Assembly (NCBI GenBank): GCA_003266065.1
Contig: MUZY01000017.1
Span: 24,386 to 29,571 of the forward strand
DNA: 5,186 nucleotides
Reading direction: 5' to 3'
Origin: Methanosphaera sp. rholeuAM130
GTDB lineage: Archaea; Methanobacteriota; Methanobacteria; Methanobacteriales; Methanobacteriaceae
The notes below the pieces were generated by a model. That model was not told the DNA's origin, did no database searches, and saw only the letters and a list, made by a program, of their open reading frames with translations. Shown one piece after another: positions 1-4,947 of this stretch. A program made the translations under genes and the position numbers. Numbering within the stretch: position 1 is the first letter of the stretch; every line of letters begins with the position of its first letter.

Positions 1-530
1 CTATTTATCAGTGAATTGACGGCATCTTCTGATGATGGATCTTCTTCTATGGCATTTTCATAGGAGTCCAGTGCATCCCAGTAATTGCCACGTTTTTCGT
101 GTTTTATGCCTTCAATAATTAGCGTGTTTGCCTTATCATTGAAATTATCCAGTTTCAAATCCAAATCATCCACATCAAGCTTATCAAATATCTCTTTTTT
201 AAAGACAGTAGCCACGTCACTTAATTCTCCTTTGAGTATTATTGCCTCATCAAAGTAATTTAAAGCCTTTTCATATTCGCCCCTATTCTTATGGATTATT
301 CCCAGGTTAATCAGAGCCGATGAATTCTTTTCTATCGATAATGATTTAGTATAGTATTCTTCGGCTTGGGCAGTATGTTTCAGTTTCATAAGAGCACTTG
401 CCTTGCCGCAAATTGCATCGATGTTGTCTGGTTCTGAATCCAAAATTTCATCAAATATTCTCAATGATTCTTCAGTATCTTCATGTATTATTTCTAATGC
501 CTCTTCAATTCTCTTTTGTGTCTCTGTCAT
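1..530 (-). CDS. TPR repeat protein, 3' end outside the window
   Basis: Partial gene: 176 codons are visible and the frame is still open at the left edge. The sequence reads as tandem two-helix tetratricopeptide repeats. A divergent first unit covers about residues 3-36, clearer ones 37-70 and 71-104 (with LINLGIIHKNRGEYEKAL), and another 133-168 (GIKHEKRGNYWDALDSYENA), separated by a charged acidic linker at 105-132. TPRs form a superhelical groove that binds partner proteins. There is no signal peptide or membrane segment, so it is probably cytoplasmic. The start at 530 is preferred because AAGGAA lies 6 bases upstream. An in-frame ATG two codons earlier (534-536) would abut that site. Small TPR proteins of this kind are abundant in Methanobacteriales and other methanogens, so no specific function can be given. 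It is divergent from the zinc-ribbon gene across a 408-base spacer, so co-regulation is possible but not shown. Confidence 0.87.
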   Translation of the reverse strand, partial: MTETQKRIEEALEIIHEDTEESLRIFDEILDSEPDNIDAICGKASALMKLKHTAQAEEYYTKSLSIEKNSSALINLGIIHKNRGEYEKALNYFDEAIILKGELSDVATVFKKEIFDKLDVDDLDLKLDNFNDKANTLIIEGIKHEKRGNYWDALDSYENAIEEDPSSEDAVNSLIN

Positions 531-641
531 AATCATTTCCTTCTTGAATTTTTCTAACTTGATTATCTTACTCTAGTCAATTCTTGTAGCGTATGTTAAG
601 TTTTTTTTGTTTTCCAATCCTTTATAGAAACTAATAACTAG

Positions 642-794
642 TATTTAGATTTAATTATATATACGAATGAAATATTTTCTTTTATAAATGAAAACATTTC
701 CATTGTAACTTTTGCACTAATAATAGGGTTAATGTTGGTGAATACCGGATTTGACAGTACATCACCTAAAAAATATGTCAATTTGCATATATGA
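642..794 (+). other. Open frame encoding a possible membrane segment, remnant or small protein
   Basis: A frame of 50 sense codons lies open between TAG at 639-641 and TGA at 792-794. Its middle translates as a hydrophobic stretch (ISIVTFALIIGLMLV) followed by a polar tail (NTGFDSTSPKKYV), which looks like a signal anchor or single transmembrane helix. The only in-frame ATG is at 732, inside the hydrophobic part, and no good ribosome site precedes it. A living gene would have to start at a non-standard codon. It is therefore more likely a decayed gene end or chance. An ATG in another frame at 667 (MKYFLL, then stop) could be the old start displaced by a frameshift, but this is speculation. 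No family was recognised. Confidence 0.18.
647..664 (-). promoter_or_regulatory. Possible TATA box for the TPR gene
   Basis: Read on the minus strand this is CGTATATATAATTAAATC, a run resembling an archaeal TATA element. It would place the transcript start near 630-640 and give a leader of about 100 bases. A second candidate, TTTCTATAAA at 621-630 on the minus strand, would give a shorter leader. In such AT-rich DNA neither is distinctive. The stretch is also TATA-like on the plus strand. Confidence 0.25.
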
Positions 795-821
795 CTGTAG
801 TTTAAGAATTATTTTAACGAA

Positions 822-830
822 ATATTTATA
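822..830 (+). promoter_or_regulatory. TATA box for the zinc-ribbon gene
   Basis: The run AATATTTATA, preceded by ACGA (together like a BRE plus TATA element), is the best archaeal promoter match in the spacer. Transcription would begin about 25 bases downstream, near 850-855. That leaves a leader of about 85 bases, long for an archaeal gene. The predicted start falls at the left arm of the inverted repeats at 850-920, so most of that structure would lie in the RNA leader. The position is inferred from sequence only. Confidence 0.45.
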
Positions 831-849
831 AGGACAGTAAAACATAATT

Positions 850-920
850 AGTAATTCCAAACGAATAAATTGTAAGATTTCTTCGTTAAAGTGAACAACT
901 TGAATTACTGTTAAAACAGT
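850..920 (+). promoter_or_regulatory. Overlapping inverted repeats in the leader of the zinc-ribbon gene
   Basis: Three pairs of arms are visible. AGTAATTC at 850-857 pairs with GAATTACT at 902-909 (8 bp). Nested inside, AACGAA at 860-865 pairs with TTCGTT at 882-887 (6 bp). A third pair, ACTGTT at 907-912 with AACAGT at 915-920, overlaps the right arm of the outer stem, so the two cannot form together. The third pair ends 6 bases before the ribosome site. This could be a regulatory leader with alternative folds, or the last pair could be a protein operator. Short arms are common by chance in AT-rich DNA, so function is unproven. Confidence 0.35.
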
Positions 921-926
921 TACCAT

Positions 927-933
927 GAGGTGA
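927..933 (+). promoter_or_regulatory. Ribosome site deciding the start of the zinc-ribbon gene
   Basis: GAGGTGA lies 5 bases before the ATG at 939 and matches the 16S anti-Shine-Dalgarno of methanogens. An in-frame GTG at 930-932 lies inside this site and would have no ribosome site of its own, so 939 is the likely start. Confidence 0.8.
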
Positions 934-938
934 ATAGG

Positions 939-1613
939 ATGACAACAGTAAATGATGTGGAAATGATATGTTCCGTATGTAAAAAATCATCAACACAAAC
1001 GATTATTGGGAGTAGCAACAATTGGGGGTCTAGTGACTTGGATACAAGGCCGTCTGAAATGCTTAGATCCACGATTTGGTTGTGGATAGAGGAATGTCCC
1101 CACTGTGGATATGTTGCAGGATATATTGAGGATGAATTAAAAATTGATACGGATTTCTTAAATAGTACCGAATATATGACATGTGACGGTATAGATTTCA
1201 AATCAGAACTTTCAGAAAGGTTTTATAAACTATATCTGATTGAAAGAAAAACTGATGATATGCGTGCATTTCATGCCATATTGCATTGTGCATGGGCATG
1301 TGACGATGCCCATGATGAGTCGAATTCAAAACATACAAGACAGCTTGCGGTGAAAATGATTGACAAGATACTCAAATCCGACGATAGCGGAATGGATAAT
1401 TTAATTCTTATAAAGGCTGATTTGCTTAGAAGAAGTGATGAGTTTGACTTATTGATAAAAGAATATGAAGACTTGGAATTGGATGATGAAGATTCAAATA
1501 AAATCATAAGATTTCAAGTCGAAAAGGCACGCCAAAAGGATAATGGCCGTTATAAATTTGAAAACGTATCCGGCGTTGATCCTAATTTCGGTGGTATGAG
1601 GATATATATCTAG
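939..1613 (+). CDS. Zinc-ribbon protein of unknown function, with helical C-terminal region
   Basis: 224 residues. Two Cys pairs, CSVC at 11-14 and CPHC at 53-56, are spaced as in a zinc ribbon. The segment between them contains GSSNNWGSSDLDTRP and a Trp-rich strand (TIWLWIEEC), and CPHCGY closes the knuckle. Residues 85-205 are mostly charged helices of TPR-like character and include a second metal-like cluster, HCAWACDDAH at 116-125 (His116, Cys117, Cys121, His125). There is no signal peptide or membrane segment. The layout of an N-terminal ribbon followed by helical repeats recalls the DUF2225-type proteins of bacteria and archaea, but I do not assign it firmly. Catalysis is not evident; a binding or structural role is likely. 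It appears monocistronic: the nearest plus-strand gene starts 223 bases downstream and has its own ribosome site. The antisense open frames here are shadows. Confidence 0.82.
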   Translation: MTTVNDVEMICSVCKKSSTQTIIGSSNNWGSSDLDTRPSEMLRSTIWLWIEECPHCGYVAGYIEDELKIDTDFLNSTEYMTCDGIDFKSELSERFYKLYLIERKTDDMRAFHAILHCAWACDDAHDESNSKHTRQLAVKMIDKILKSDDSGMDNLILIKADLLRRSDEFDLLIKEYEDLELDDEDSNKIIRFQVEKARQKDNGRYKFENVSGVDPNFGGMRIYI

Positions 1614-1640
1614 GATTATTATCATGCTAATGTATTGAAT

Positions 1641-1670
1641 TTATGTTATTATTTTTACTTAATAATTTAT
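1641..1670 (+). terminator. T-rich 3' end after the zinc-ribbon gene
   Basis: A pyrimidine-rich stretch including ATTATTTTTACTT begins about 28 bases after the stop codon. Archaeal RNA polymerase ends transcription at T-rich runs without a hairpin, and none is seen here. Confidence 0.35.
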
Positions 1671-1794
1671 TTCGGATTTCTATCCCCTGATGAACCTTGG
1701 AAAACTTCCTCTTGTCAGTATAATAATGGATGGATGTGTTAAAATTATTGGAACAACTGGTAAAGAATAAGTTTTCAAGGCTTTATATGATTAA
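1666..1794 (+). pseudogene. Possible decayed C-terminal fragment of a DegV-like gene
   Basis: One frame reads through 1666-1794 with a single in-frame TAA at 1768-1770. Its translation includes NLGKLPLVSIIMDG, then VKIIGTTGKE, the stop, and VFKALYD before a second stop at 1792-1794. From memory this order resembles the DegV (fatty-acid-binding, EDD-fold) family segment LLNIKP-[IL]-[LI]-x-[IVL]-x-DG, followed by K-x-[VI]-GK-x-RG and then a KALK-type helix, with matching spacing. The match crosses the stop, which suggests an eroded gene rather than a live small protein. There is no ribosome site before the in-frame ATG at 1690, and the body of a DegV protein (about 280 residues) is absent upstream. 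The resemblance is short and unverified; a chance open frame remains possible. Confidence 0.33.
1782..1790 (+). promoter_or_regulatory. Probable TATA box for the lipid kinase gene
   Basis: TTTATATGA would place a transcript start near 1810-1815 and give a leader of about 25 bases. A second AT run, TATAATTATAAATATA at 1801-1816, is a stronger-looking TATA. However, it would start the RNA only about 5-10 bases before the coding region and cut into the ribosome site. Confidence 0.35.
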
Positions 1795-1827
1795 TGGAGC
1801 TATAATTATAAATATAGATTAAGTCAT

Positions 1828-1833
1828 GGTGAT
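1828..1833 (+). promoter_or_regulatory. Ribosome site for the TTG-started kinase gene
   Basis: GGTGAT matches the core of the archaeal anti-Shine-Dalgarno and lies 3 bases before TTG at 1837. The nearby ATGs at 1826 and 1847 are out of frame, and the next in-frame Met is codon 38, inside the first membrane helix. TTG is therefore the only sensible start. Confidence 0.65.
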
Positions 1834-1836
1834 AAG

Positions 1837-2232
1837 TTGAAAGCCAATGAATTAAAAAGCAAAAATATAATTGAAAGCTTGAGATATGCAGTAATTGGTA
1901 TAATAAATTCATTTAAGGAAAGAAACCTTAAAATCCAATTGTTTGTCATGATAATGATAGTCCTTCTGGGATTGCATTTGAAAATAAGCATGAATGAATG
2001 GTTTGTATGCATAATACTCTTTGCTTTGGTTATTGGTGCGGAGATATTTAATACGGCGATAGAAAATGCCGTTGATTTTATTGAAAAAAATAGAAACGAC
2101 AATCCATGGAATCTGGATGAAAATGCCAAACTGGCAAAAGATGCCTCTGCAGGAGCCGTGCTGGTGGTATCAATTGCATCAGCCGTGATAGGATTGATGA
2201 TATTTCTTCCGAAAATACTGGTAATACTGTAA
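1837..2232 (+). CDS. dgkA: DgkA-family integral membrane lipid kinase (diacylglycerol or undecaprenol kinase)
   Basis: 131 residues, the usual length of prokaryotic DgkA (about 120-135). The family signature is intact: EIFNTAIENAVDF at 69-81, with Glu69, Asn72, Glu76 and Asp80. Glu28 in the amphipathic N-terminal helix and Lys101-Asp102 in LAKDASAGAVLV complete the ATP/Mg and catalytic set known from E. coli DgkA. Three membrane helices lie at about 33-48, 54-72 and 105-124. The enzyme transfers the ATP gamma-phosphate to a lipid alcohol at the inner face of the membrane. E. coli DgkA uses diacylglycerol, while Gram-positive homologues use undecaprenol. In a pseudomurein-walled methanogen, polyprenol recycling or ether-lipid metabolism is plausible, but the substrate is inferred. 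The start is TTG. The gene is alone, convergent with the HEAT-like gene, and separated from it by 107 bases. Confidence 0.94.
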   Translation: MKANELKSKNIIESLRYAVIGIINSFKERNLKIQLFVMIMIVLLGLHLKISMNEWFVCIILFALVIGAEIFNTAIENAVDFIEKNRNDNPWNLDENAKLAKDASAGAVLVVSIASAVIGLMIFLPKILVIL

Positions 2233-2250
2233 GCGATTTATGAATACCGA

Positions 2251-2268
2251 TAAATAAAAAGAAATAAT
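2251..2268 (-). terminator. T-rich 3' end after the HEAT-like gene
   Basis: On the minus strand this reads ATTATTTCTTTTTATTTA, beginning about 70 bases past the stop at 2340. It is a plausible hairpin-free archaeal terminator in the convergent gap. Confidence 0.35.
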
Positions 2269-2294
2269 ATGGGGGGATTCGGCAGATTAGGACA

Positions 2295-2314
2295 TATTTT
2301 TTATTCTAATTTTA
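2295..2314 (+). terminator. T-rich 3' end after the lipid kinase gene
   Basis: A T6 run at 2297-2302 followed by TTCTAATTTT lies about 65 bases after the kinase stop codon. It would end plus-strand transcription before the convergent gene. No strong stem precedes it. Confidence 0.4.
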
Positions 2315-2339
2315 ATAATGTCTAATAGCTTAACCTCGT

Positions 2340-3854
2340 TTATTTCATTGCATTCAATCTTCTAAACGCTATACTTCTTACAATATCATCTTCACAGCTG
2401 GTGGTTAAGTCTTCCAATATCTCTTTTTGTCCGATTTTGTTTACTGATCTTATTTTCACATCGGTATATTCTCCCTTTGTGCATATGTGATGATAAGCCT
2501 GATCCAATAAGTGATGTGATATTTTCTCTTCTTTTTCTTCATTTGAAAAGTCCGGGCTTTCTTCAAGCATGACAATGGCATCTTTTCTAACCCTCCAATT
2601 ATCGGCACGTGAAGCAATGTCTATTAGATTAAGTGGATTATCGATTTTAACAAGTAATTTGCGTGAATATTCATAAAATTCATCGTTCCAGTGGTTAAGT
2701 ATCAAATTAGTGATAATATCTTCATCGTTGAGTCTATCAAATACAATATTGATGTATTCTGGAGTTTTAATCAGTATTTCTTTGATAAATATATTATCAG
2801 TAATCTTTTCAATGCATTTAAGTCTAATGTCCATGGTATATTCGGATTCATCATAAATATCTTTGATTACGTCTTCATCACTTATCTTGTCTAATGCATG
2901 ATGTCTTACGGTTATTTCCGGATCTTTGAAAACTATGGTCTTTAATACCTGTTGGTCTTTAATTGTCTTAACGGCATTCATTCTAATGGATACGTTTGGA
3001 TTCAATAACAAATACTCCTGTTTTTCCTTTAAATTCTTAATATCAATACTTTCATCCTTGAATAGTTCTTTATATGCACTTTTAAGAATATTTCTCTTGT
3101 AATCCTGATTTTTATGGTCGTGGCATTCGGATTTTTTATATTTACCTGAGGATAATTCATCTATCTTGTCACTGGCCATTTTACGAATTTCAATACTGTC
3201 GCTATTGTTTATTATGAATGTGAGCAGATGATTGTCATCTATGATGTCAATGATTACATTATAAAAATCCTTCTGTGAGCCGTATAATATGACGTTGCTG
3301 TCCGGTAATGTTGTGTATAGGAAACATTCATCGTTTATGCGTCCGCAGCTTTTTTCCAGAGAATTCTTATCATCACGGTTGAGGAATATGTTTCTTAGAA
3401 GAAAAGAATATTCTTTTGATATTTCTTCTATTGCCAGCATTCTAAATGAATAATTGTAATCGTCACCAAGAATAACCTCCGAGAGCATATTGCACTCACT
3501 TAAATTCTCTATAATGACCTGAGCAAGAGAAGTGTCATGACAATCTATGTTTTTAAGCATATTCAGTAACATGTTTTTATTTTTTATTTTACGAACGGCA
3601 TGTCTCGTGTTTTCGTATTTCTTATCCTCCATTACCAGTTCATATAGCAGGTCATCATCCTCGATTTTGTCAATGCAGTTCTTGGAAATCATAGGATTAT
3701 CGCTGTGACGTGCTATCAGCATCAGTATCTTTTCATCGTTAATGGCATCAGCCAACTCTATCCTTCTTTCAATATCCTTATCTTCATTCAATATGTCTTC
3801 CACAATCGTTTTATATCCTGACAGAATGCTGATGGTGTTAAGTGTATCATCCAT
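2340..3854 (-). CDS. Large HEAT-like helical repeat protein
   Basis: 504 residues, almost wholly composed of a repeat of about 26 residues with the pattern [VI]R-x-x-A-[VLI]-x-KI-x-D-x-x-x-[LI]-x-x-I, then a variable acidic loop. Clear units begin near 58, 84, 137, 223, 289, 315, 342, 368, 395, 421, 468 and 491; others are degenerate. Examples are RMNAVKTIKDQQVLKTIV at 291-308 and VRHHALDKISDEDVIKDI at 316-333. A charged linker at about 236-285 (KYKKSECHDHKNQDYK) divides the array into two blocks. Such alpha-solenoids bind proteins or nucleic acid. Related short repeats occur in bacterial and archaeal HEAT/LRV-type proteins. There is no signal peptide, membrane helix or catalytic motif. The start is firm: GGAGGTGA at 3860-3867 is 5 bases before the ATG. 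Partner and function are unknown. It lies alone on its strand, with spacers on both sides. Confidence 0.9.
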   Translation of the reverse strand: MDDTLNTISILSGYKTIVEDILNEDKDIERRIELADAINDEKILMLIARHSDNPMISKNCIDKIEDDDLLYELVMEDKKYENTRHAVRKIKNKNMLLNMLKNIDCHDTSLAQVIIENLSECNMLSEVILGDDYNYSFRMLAIEEISKEYSFLLRNIFLNRDDKNSLEKSCGRINDECFLYTTLPDSNVILYGSQKDFYNVIIDIIDDNHLLTFIINNSDSIEIRKMASDKIDELSSGKYKKSECHDHKNQDYKRNILKSAYKELFKDESIDIKNLKEKQEYLLLNPNVSIRMNAVKTIKDQQVLKTIVFKDPEITVRHHALDKISDEDVIKDIYDESEYTMDIRLKCIEKITDNIFIKEILIKTPEYINIVFDRLNDEDIITNLILNHWNDEFYEYSRKLLVKIDNPLNLIDIASRADNWRVRKDAIVMLEESPDFSNEEKEEKISHHLLDQAYHHICTKGEYTDVKIRSVNKIGQKEILEDLTTSCEDDIVRSIAFRRLNAMK

Positions 3855-3859
3855 TCAAG

Positions 3860-3867
3860 TCACCTCC
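3860..3867 (-). promoter_or_regulatory. Strong ribosome site of the HEAT-like gene
   Basis: GGAGGTGA is a near-full complement of the methanogen 16S 3' end, with a 5-base spacer to the ATG. It is the strongest ribosome site in the window and suggests efficient translation. Confidence 0.85.
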
Positions 3868-3898
3868 ACTGGGTAGTTTAACTTCAATTACGGTGTCT

Positions 3899-3910
3899 AT
3901 AATTATATTT
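3899..3910 (-). promoter_or_regulatory. Probable TATA box of the HEAT-like gene
   Basis: The minus strand reads AAATATAATTAT. This predicts a transcript start near 3875-3880 and a leader of about 25 bases holding the ribosome site, a normal archaeal arrangement. Surrounding DNA is AT-rich, so confidence is moderate. Confidence 0.4.
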
Positions 3911-4137
3911 CATTTAATGATGTTTAATCGTGTTAATCATCGCAACTGTTGTTTTCCAATAGATTTATCATTTTCATAATCTAATTCTATATTAATAATT
4001 ATCTGAAAATTGGGATATAAAACTATGAAAACAAAAACTTTAATTGAAATAGATGGAATATGGGGCATGCTGTCATATGGGTTATTTCATGTTAAAAAAT
4101 AACTTATTGACTATATGACAATATTTAAGATCAATCT

Positions 4138-4144
4138 AAAAAAA
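4138..4144 (-). terminator. T7 run after the C_GCAxxG_C_C gene
   Basis: Seven consecutive T on the minus strand, about 67 bases past the stop at 4211, fit a hairpin-free archaeal terminator. Confidence 0.4.
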
Positions 4145-4171
4145 GTGGGTAATAGGTTAAATTGGAGGATA

Positions 4172-4208
4172 ATCATTAATCCCATAATTCTACTTGCTAA
4201 TTAATGAT
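4172..4208 (-). repeat. 9-bp inverted repeat just past the redox gene stop codon
   Basis: ATCATTAAT at 4172-4180 pairs perfectly with ATTAATGAT at 4200-4208 around a 19-base loop, starting 2 bases after the stop. The stem is AT-rich (one G:C pair per arm), so it is weak. It may protect the RNA 3' end or be chance. Confidence 0.4.
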
Positions 4209-4210
4209 GA

Positions 4211-4651
4211 TTAATACTCCTCAAGAATCTTTTCGGTAATGAGAACGGCCGATTCAACCATCTTCGGACAAAACTCGGTAAAGAGATTATTCTCCATCGC
4301 ATATTCAACCCCCTCGGCCGTGGAGATGTCGCACTCTAACAGTTCATTACAGATGTATGAACCGTTTTCCTTCTTGAAATCATCCAAAAACCTGTCACAA
4401 ACCTTATCAGATCTGATTTTACTTTCCTCATCATCCGCGTGACATTTGCCGTACTTCAATCCGAGTACCATCAATGCACCGGTACATGCACCGCATACTT
4501 CCCCTTTTCTCATGCCGCTGCCGAAGCATCCACCAATCTTCAATGCATGCTCTTTGGTTACGCCGTATTCCTCGGAAAATGCTGCGAAAACTGCCTGTGA
4601 ACAGTGAAACTTCTCTTCAAAATATTTCAAAGCATCTTTGCAATGACTCAT
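4211..4651 (-). CDS. C_GCAxxG_C_C family putative redox-active protein
   Basis: 146 residues with ten Cys (4, 17, 42, 53, 56, 70, 85, 101, 107, 128). Family landmarks follow in order: HCSQAVFAAFSEEYG at 16-30, GGCFGSGMRKGEV at 40-52, CGACTGALMVLGLKYG at 53-68, a charged helix ending near Cys101, and CPKMVESAV at 128-136. This is the Cys-rich family (PF09719) described as putatively redox-active, found mainly in anaerobes. The conserved Cys may bind metal or an Fe-S centre or cycle as disulfides, but no member's reaction is known to me. No signal peptide or membrane helix is seen. The start at 4651 is supported by AGGTGT 6 bases upstream. It stands alone, with about 300-base spacers on each side. 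Its codons are visibly more GC-rich than the neighbouring HEAT-like gene, but not enough to claim transfer. Confidence 0.93.
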   Translation of the reverse strand: MSHCKDALKYFEEKFHCSQAVFAAFSEEYGVTKEHALKIGGCFGSGMRKGEVCGACTGALMVLGLKYGKCHADDEESKIRSDKVCDRFLDDFKKENGSYICNELLECDISTAEGVEYAMENNLFTEFCPKMVESAVLITEKILEEY

Positions 4652-4657
4652 ATAAAT

Positions 4658-4663
4658 ACACCT
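4658..4663 (-). promoter_or_regulatory. Ribosome site of the C_GCAxxG_C_C gene
   Basis: AGGTGT on the minus strand lies 6 bases before the ATG. A TATA-like run, AATAAATA on the minus strand at 4688-4695, would give a very short leader and is only a tentative promoter. Confidence 0.55.
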
Positions 4664-4909
4664 ACTATTGTTATAATTATTTATTTGTATTTATTGGTTA
4701 TTAGTTTATCCTACTTTTTATTCATTTTTAGCTAATCTCAATAGTTTAACTATAAAATTTTTCTAAAAAAATTATTGGGAAAAAATGTTAAAATTATTCA
4801 TTCTAGACAAACTAACGTTTCTATAAAAATTTTGCAAATGGGATGTAAAAACATGACCTACACTTATATACTAAATTTTACACTTGCAATATATGTTTAG
4901 AATTTCTTT

Positions 4910-4947
4910 ACAATCACATAACGATTCAATTGTAATGCTGTGATTGT
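4910..4947 (-). repeat. Perfect 9-bp inverted repeat abutting the ThiF-family stop codon
   Basis: ACAATCACA at 4910-4918 is the exact reverse complement of TGTGATTGT at 4939-4947, with a 20-base loop. The arm begins at the base directly after the stop codon (4948-4950). On the minus strand no T-run follows (AAAGAAATTC), so it is not a classical terminator. A competing 7-bp stem, TTACAAT 4908-4914 with ATTGTAA 4929-4935, shares the left arm. It may be an RNA 3'-end element or a protein site. Confidence 0.5.

Larger units (their letters stand above)
531..938. other. Divergent intergenic region, TPR gene / zinc-ribbon gene
   Basis: A spacer of 408 bases between two divergent genes, strongly AT-rich. 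It contains a T8 run at 601-608, TATA-like stretches usable in either direction (about 647-664 and 619-628), an open but start-poor frame at 642-794, a good plus-strand TATA box at 822-830, and overlapping inverted repeats at 850-920 just before the next gene. The spacer is longer than two ordinary promoters need. This could mean extra regulation, an unrecognised RNA, or gene decay; the sequence alone does not decide. Confidence 0.7.
3855..4210. other. Intergenic region before the HEAT-like gene
   Basis: 356 AT-rich bases between two minus-strand genes. It holds the ribosome site and probable TATA box of the HEAT-like gene at its left, and a T7 run and a 9-bp inverted repeat at its right, just after the redox gene. 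The middle (about 3920-4130) shows only a 25-codon plus-strand frame at 4025-4102 without a ribosome site. No RNA gene or repeat was recognised there. Confidence 0.7.
4652..4947. other. Intergenic region between ThiF-family and redox genes
   Basis: 296 very AT-rich bases separate two minus-strand genes. It contains the control region of the redox gene at the left and the hairpin at 4910-4947 at the right. Only frames under 20 codons occur in the middle. A loose 7-bp inverted repeat (TGTAAAA 4844-4850 with TTTTACA 4876-4882) is seen, but it is within what such composition gives by chance. The length argues for separate transcription rather than one operon. Confidence 0.65.

Noticed and set aside
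534..536. ATG two codons upstream as start of the TPR gene
   Set aside because: It directly abuts the AAGGAA ribosome site, while the ATG at 528-530 has a normal 6-base spacer.
601..608. T8 run as a terminator
   Set aside because: No plus-strand gene ends upstream of it within the window; it lies in the upstream region of a minus-strand gene.
930..938. GTG at 930 as start of the zinc-ribbon gene
   Set aside because: It lies inside the GAGGTGA ribosome site; the ATG at 939 has correct spacing.
920..1201. Minus-strand 93-codon frame opposite the zinc-ribbon gene
   Set aside because: Antisense shadow of a gene with clear Cys motifs; its translation is low-complexity with no family features.
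1271..1507. Minus-strand Ser-rich frame opposite the zinc-ribbon gene
   Set aside because: Antisense shadow; the Ser runs come from reading acidic GAT/GAA codons backwards.
1824..2129. Minus-strand 101-codon frame opposite the lipid kinase
   Set aside because: The plus-strand frame carries the full DgkA signature; the antisense frame has no recognisable family.
2691..2894. Plus-strand 67-codon frame inside the HEAT-like gene
   Set aside because: Antisense to a regular repeat array; no ribosome site or family match.
4025..4102. Plus-strand 25-codon frame (MKTKTLIEIDGIW...)
   Set aside because: No ribosome site and no recognised family. A TATA-like run near 3986-3996 could make a leaderless transcript, but this is too weak to call a gene.
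4239..4704. Plus-strand frames opposite the C_GCAxxG_C_C gene (4239-4442 and 4474-4704)
   Set aside because: Shadows of a well-recognised gene family on the minus strand; no ribosome sites.
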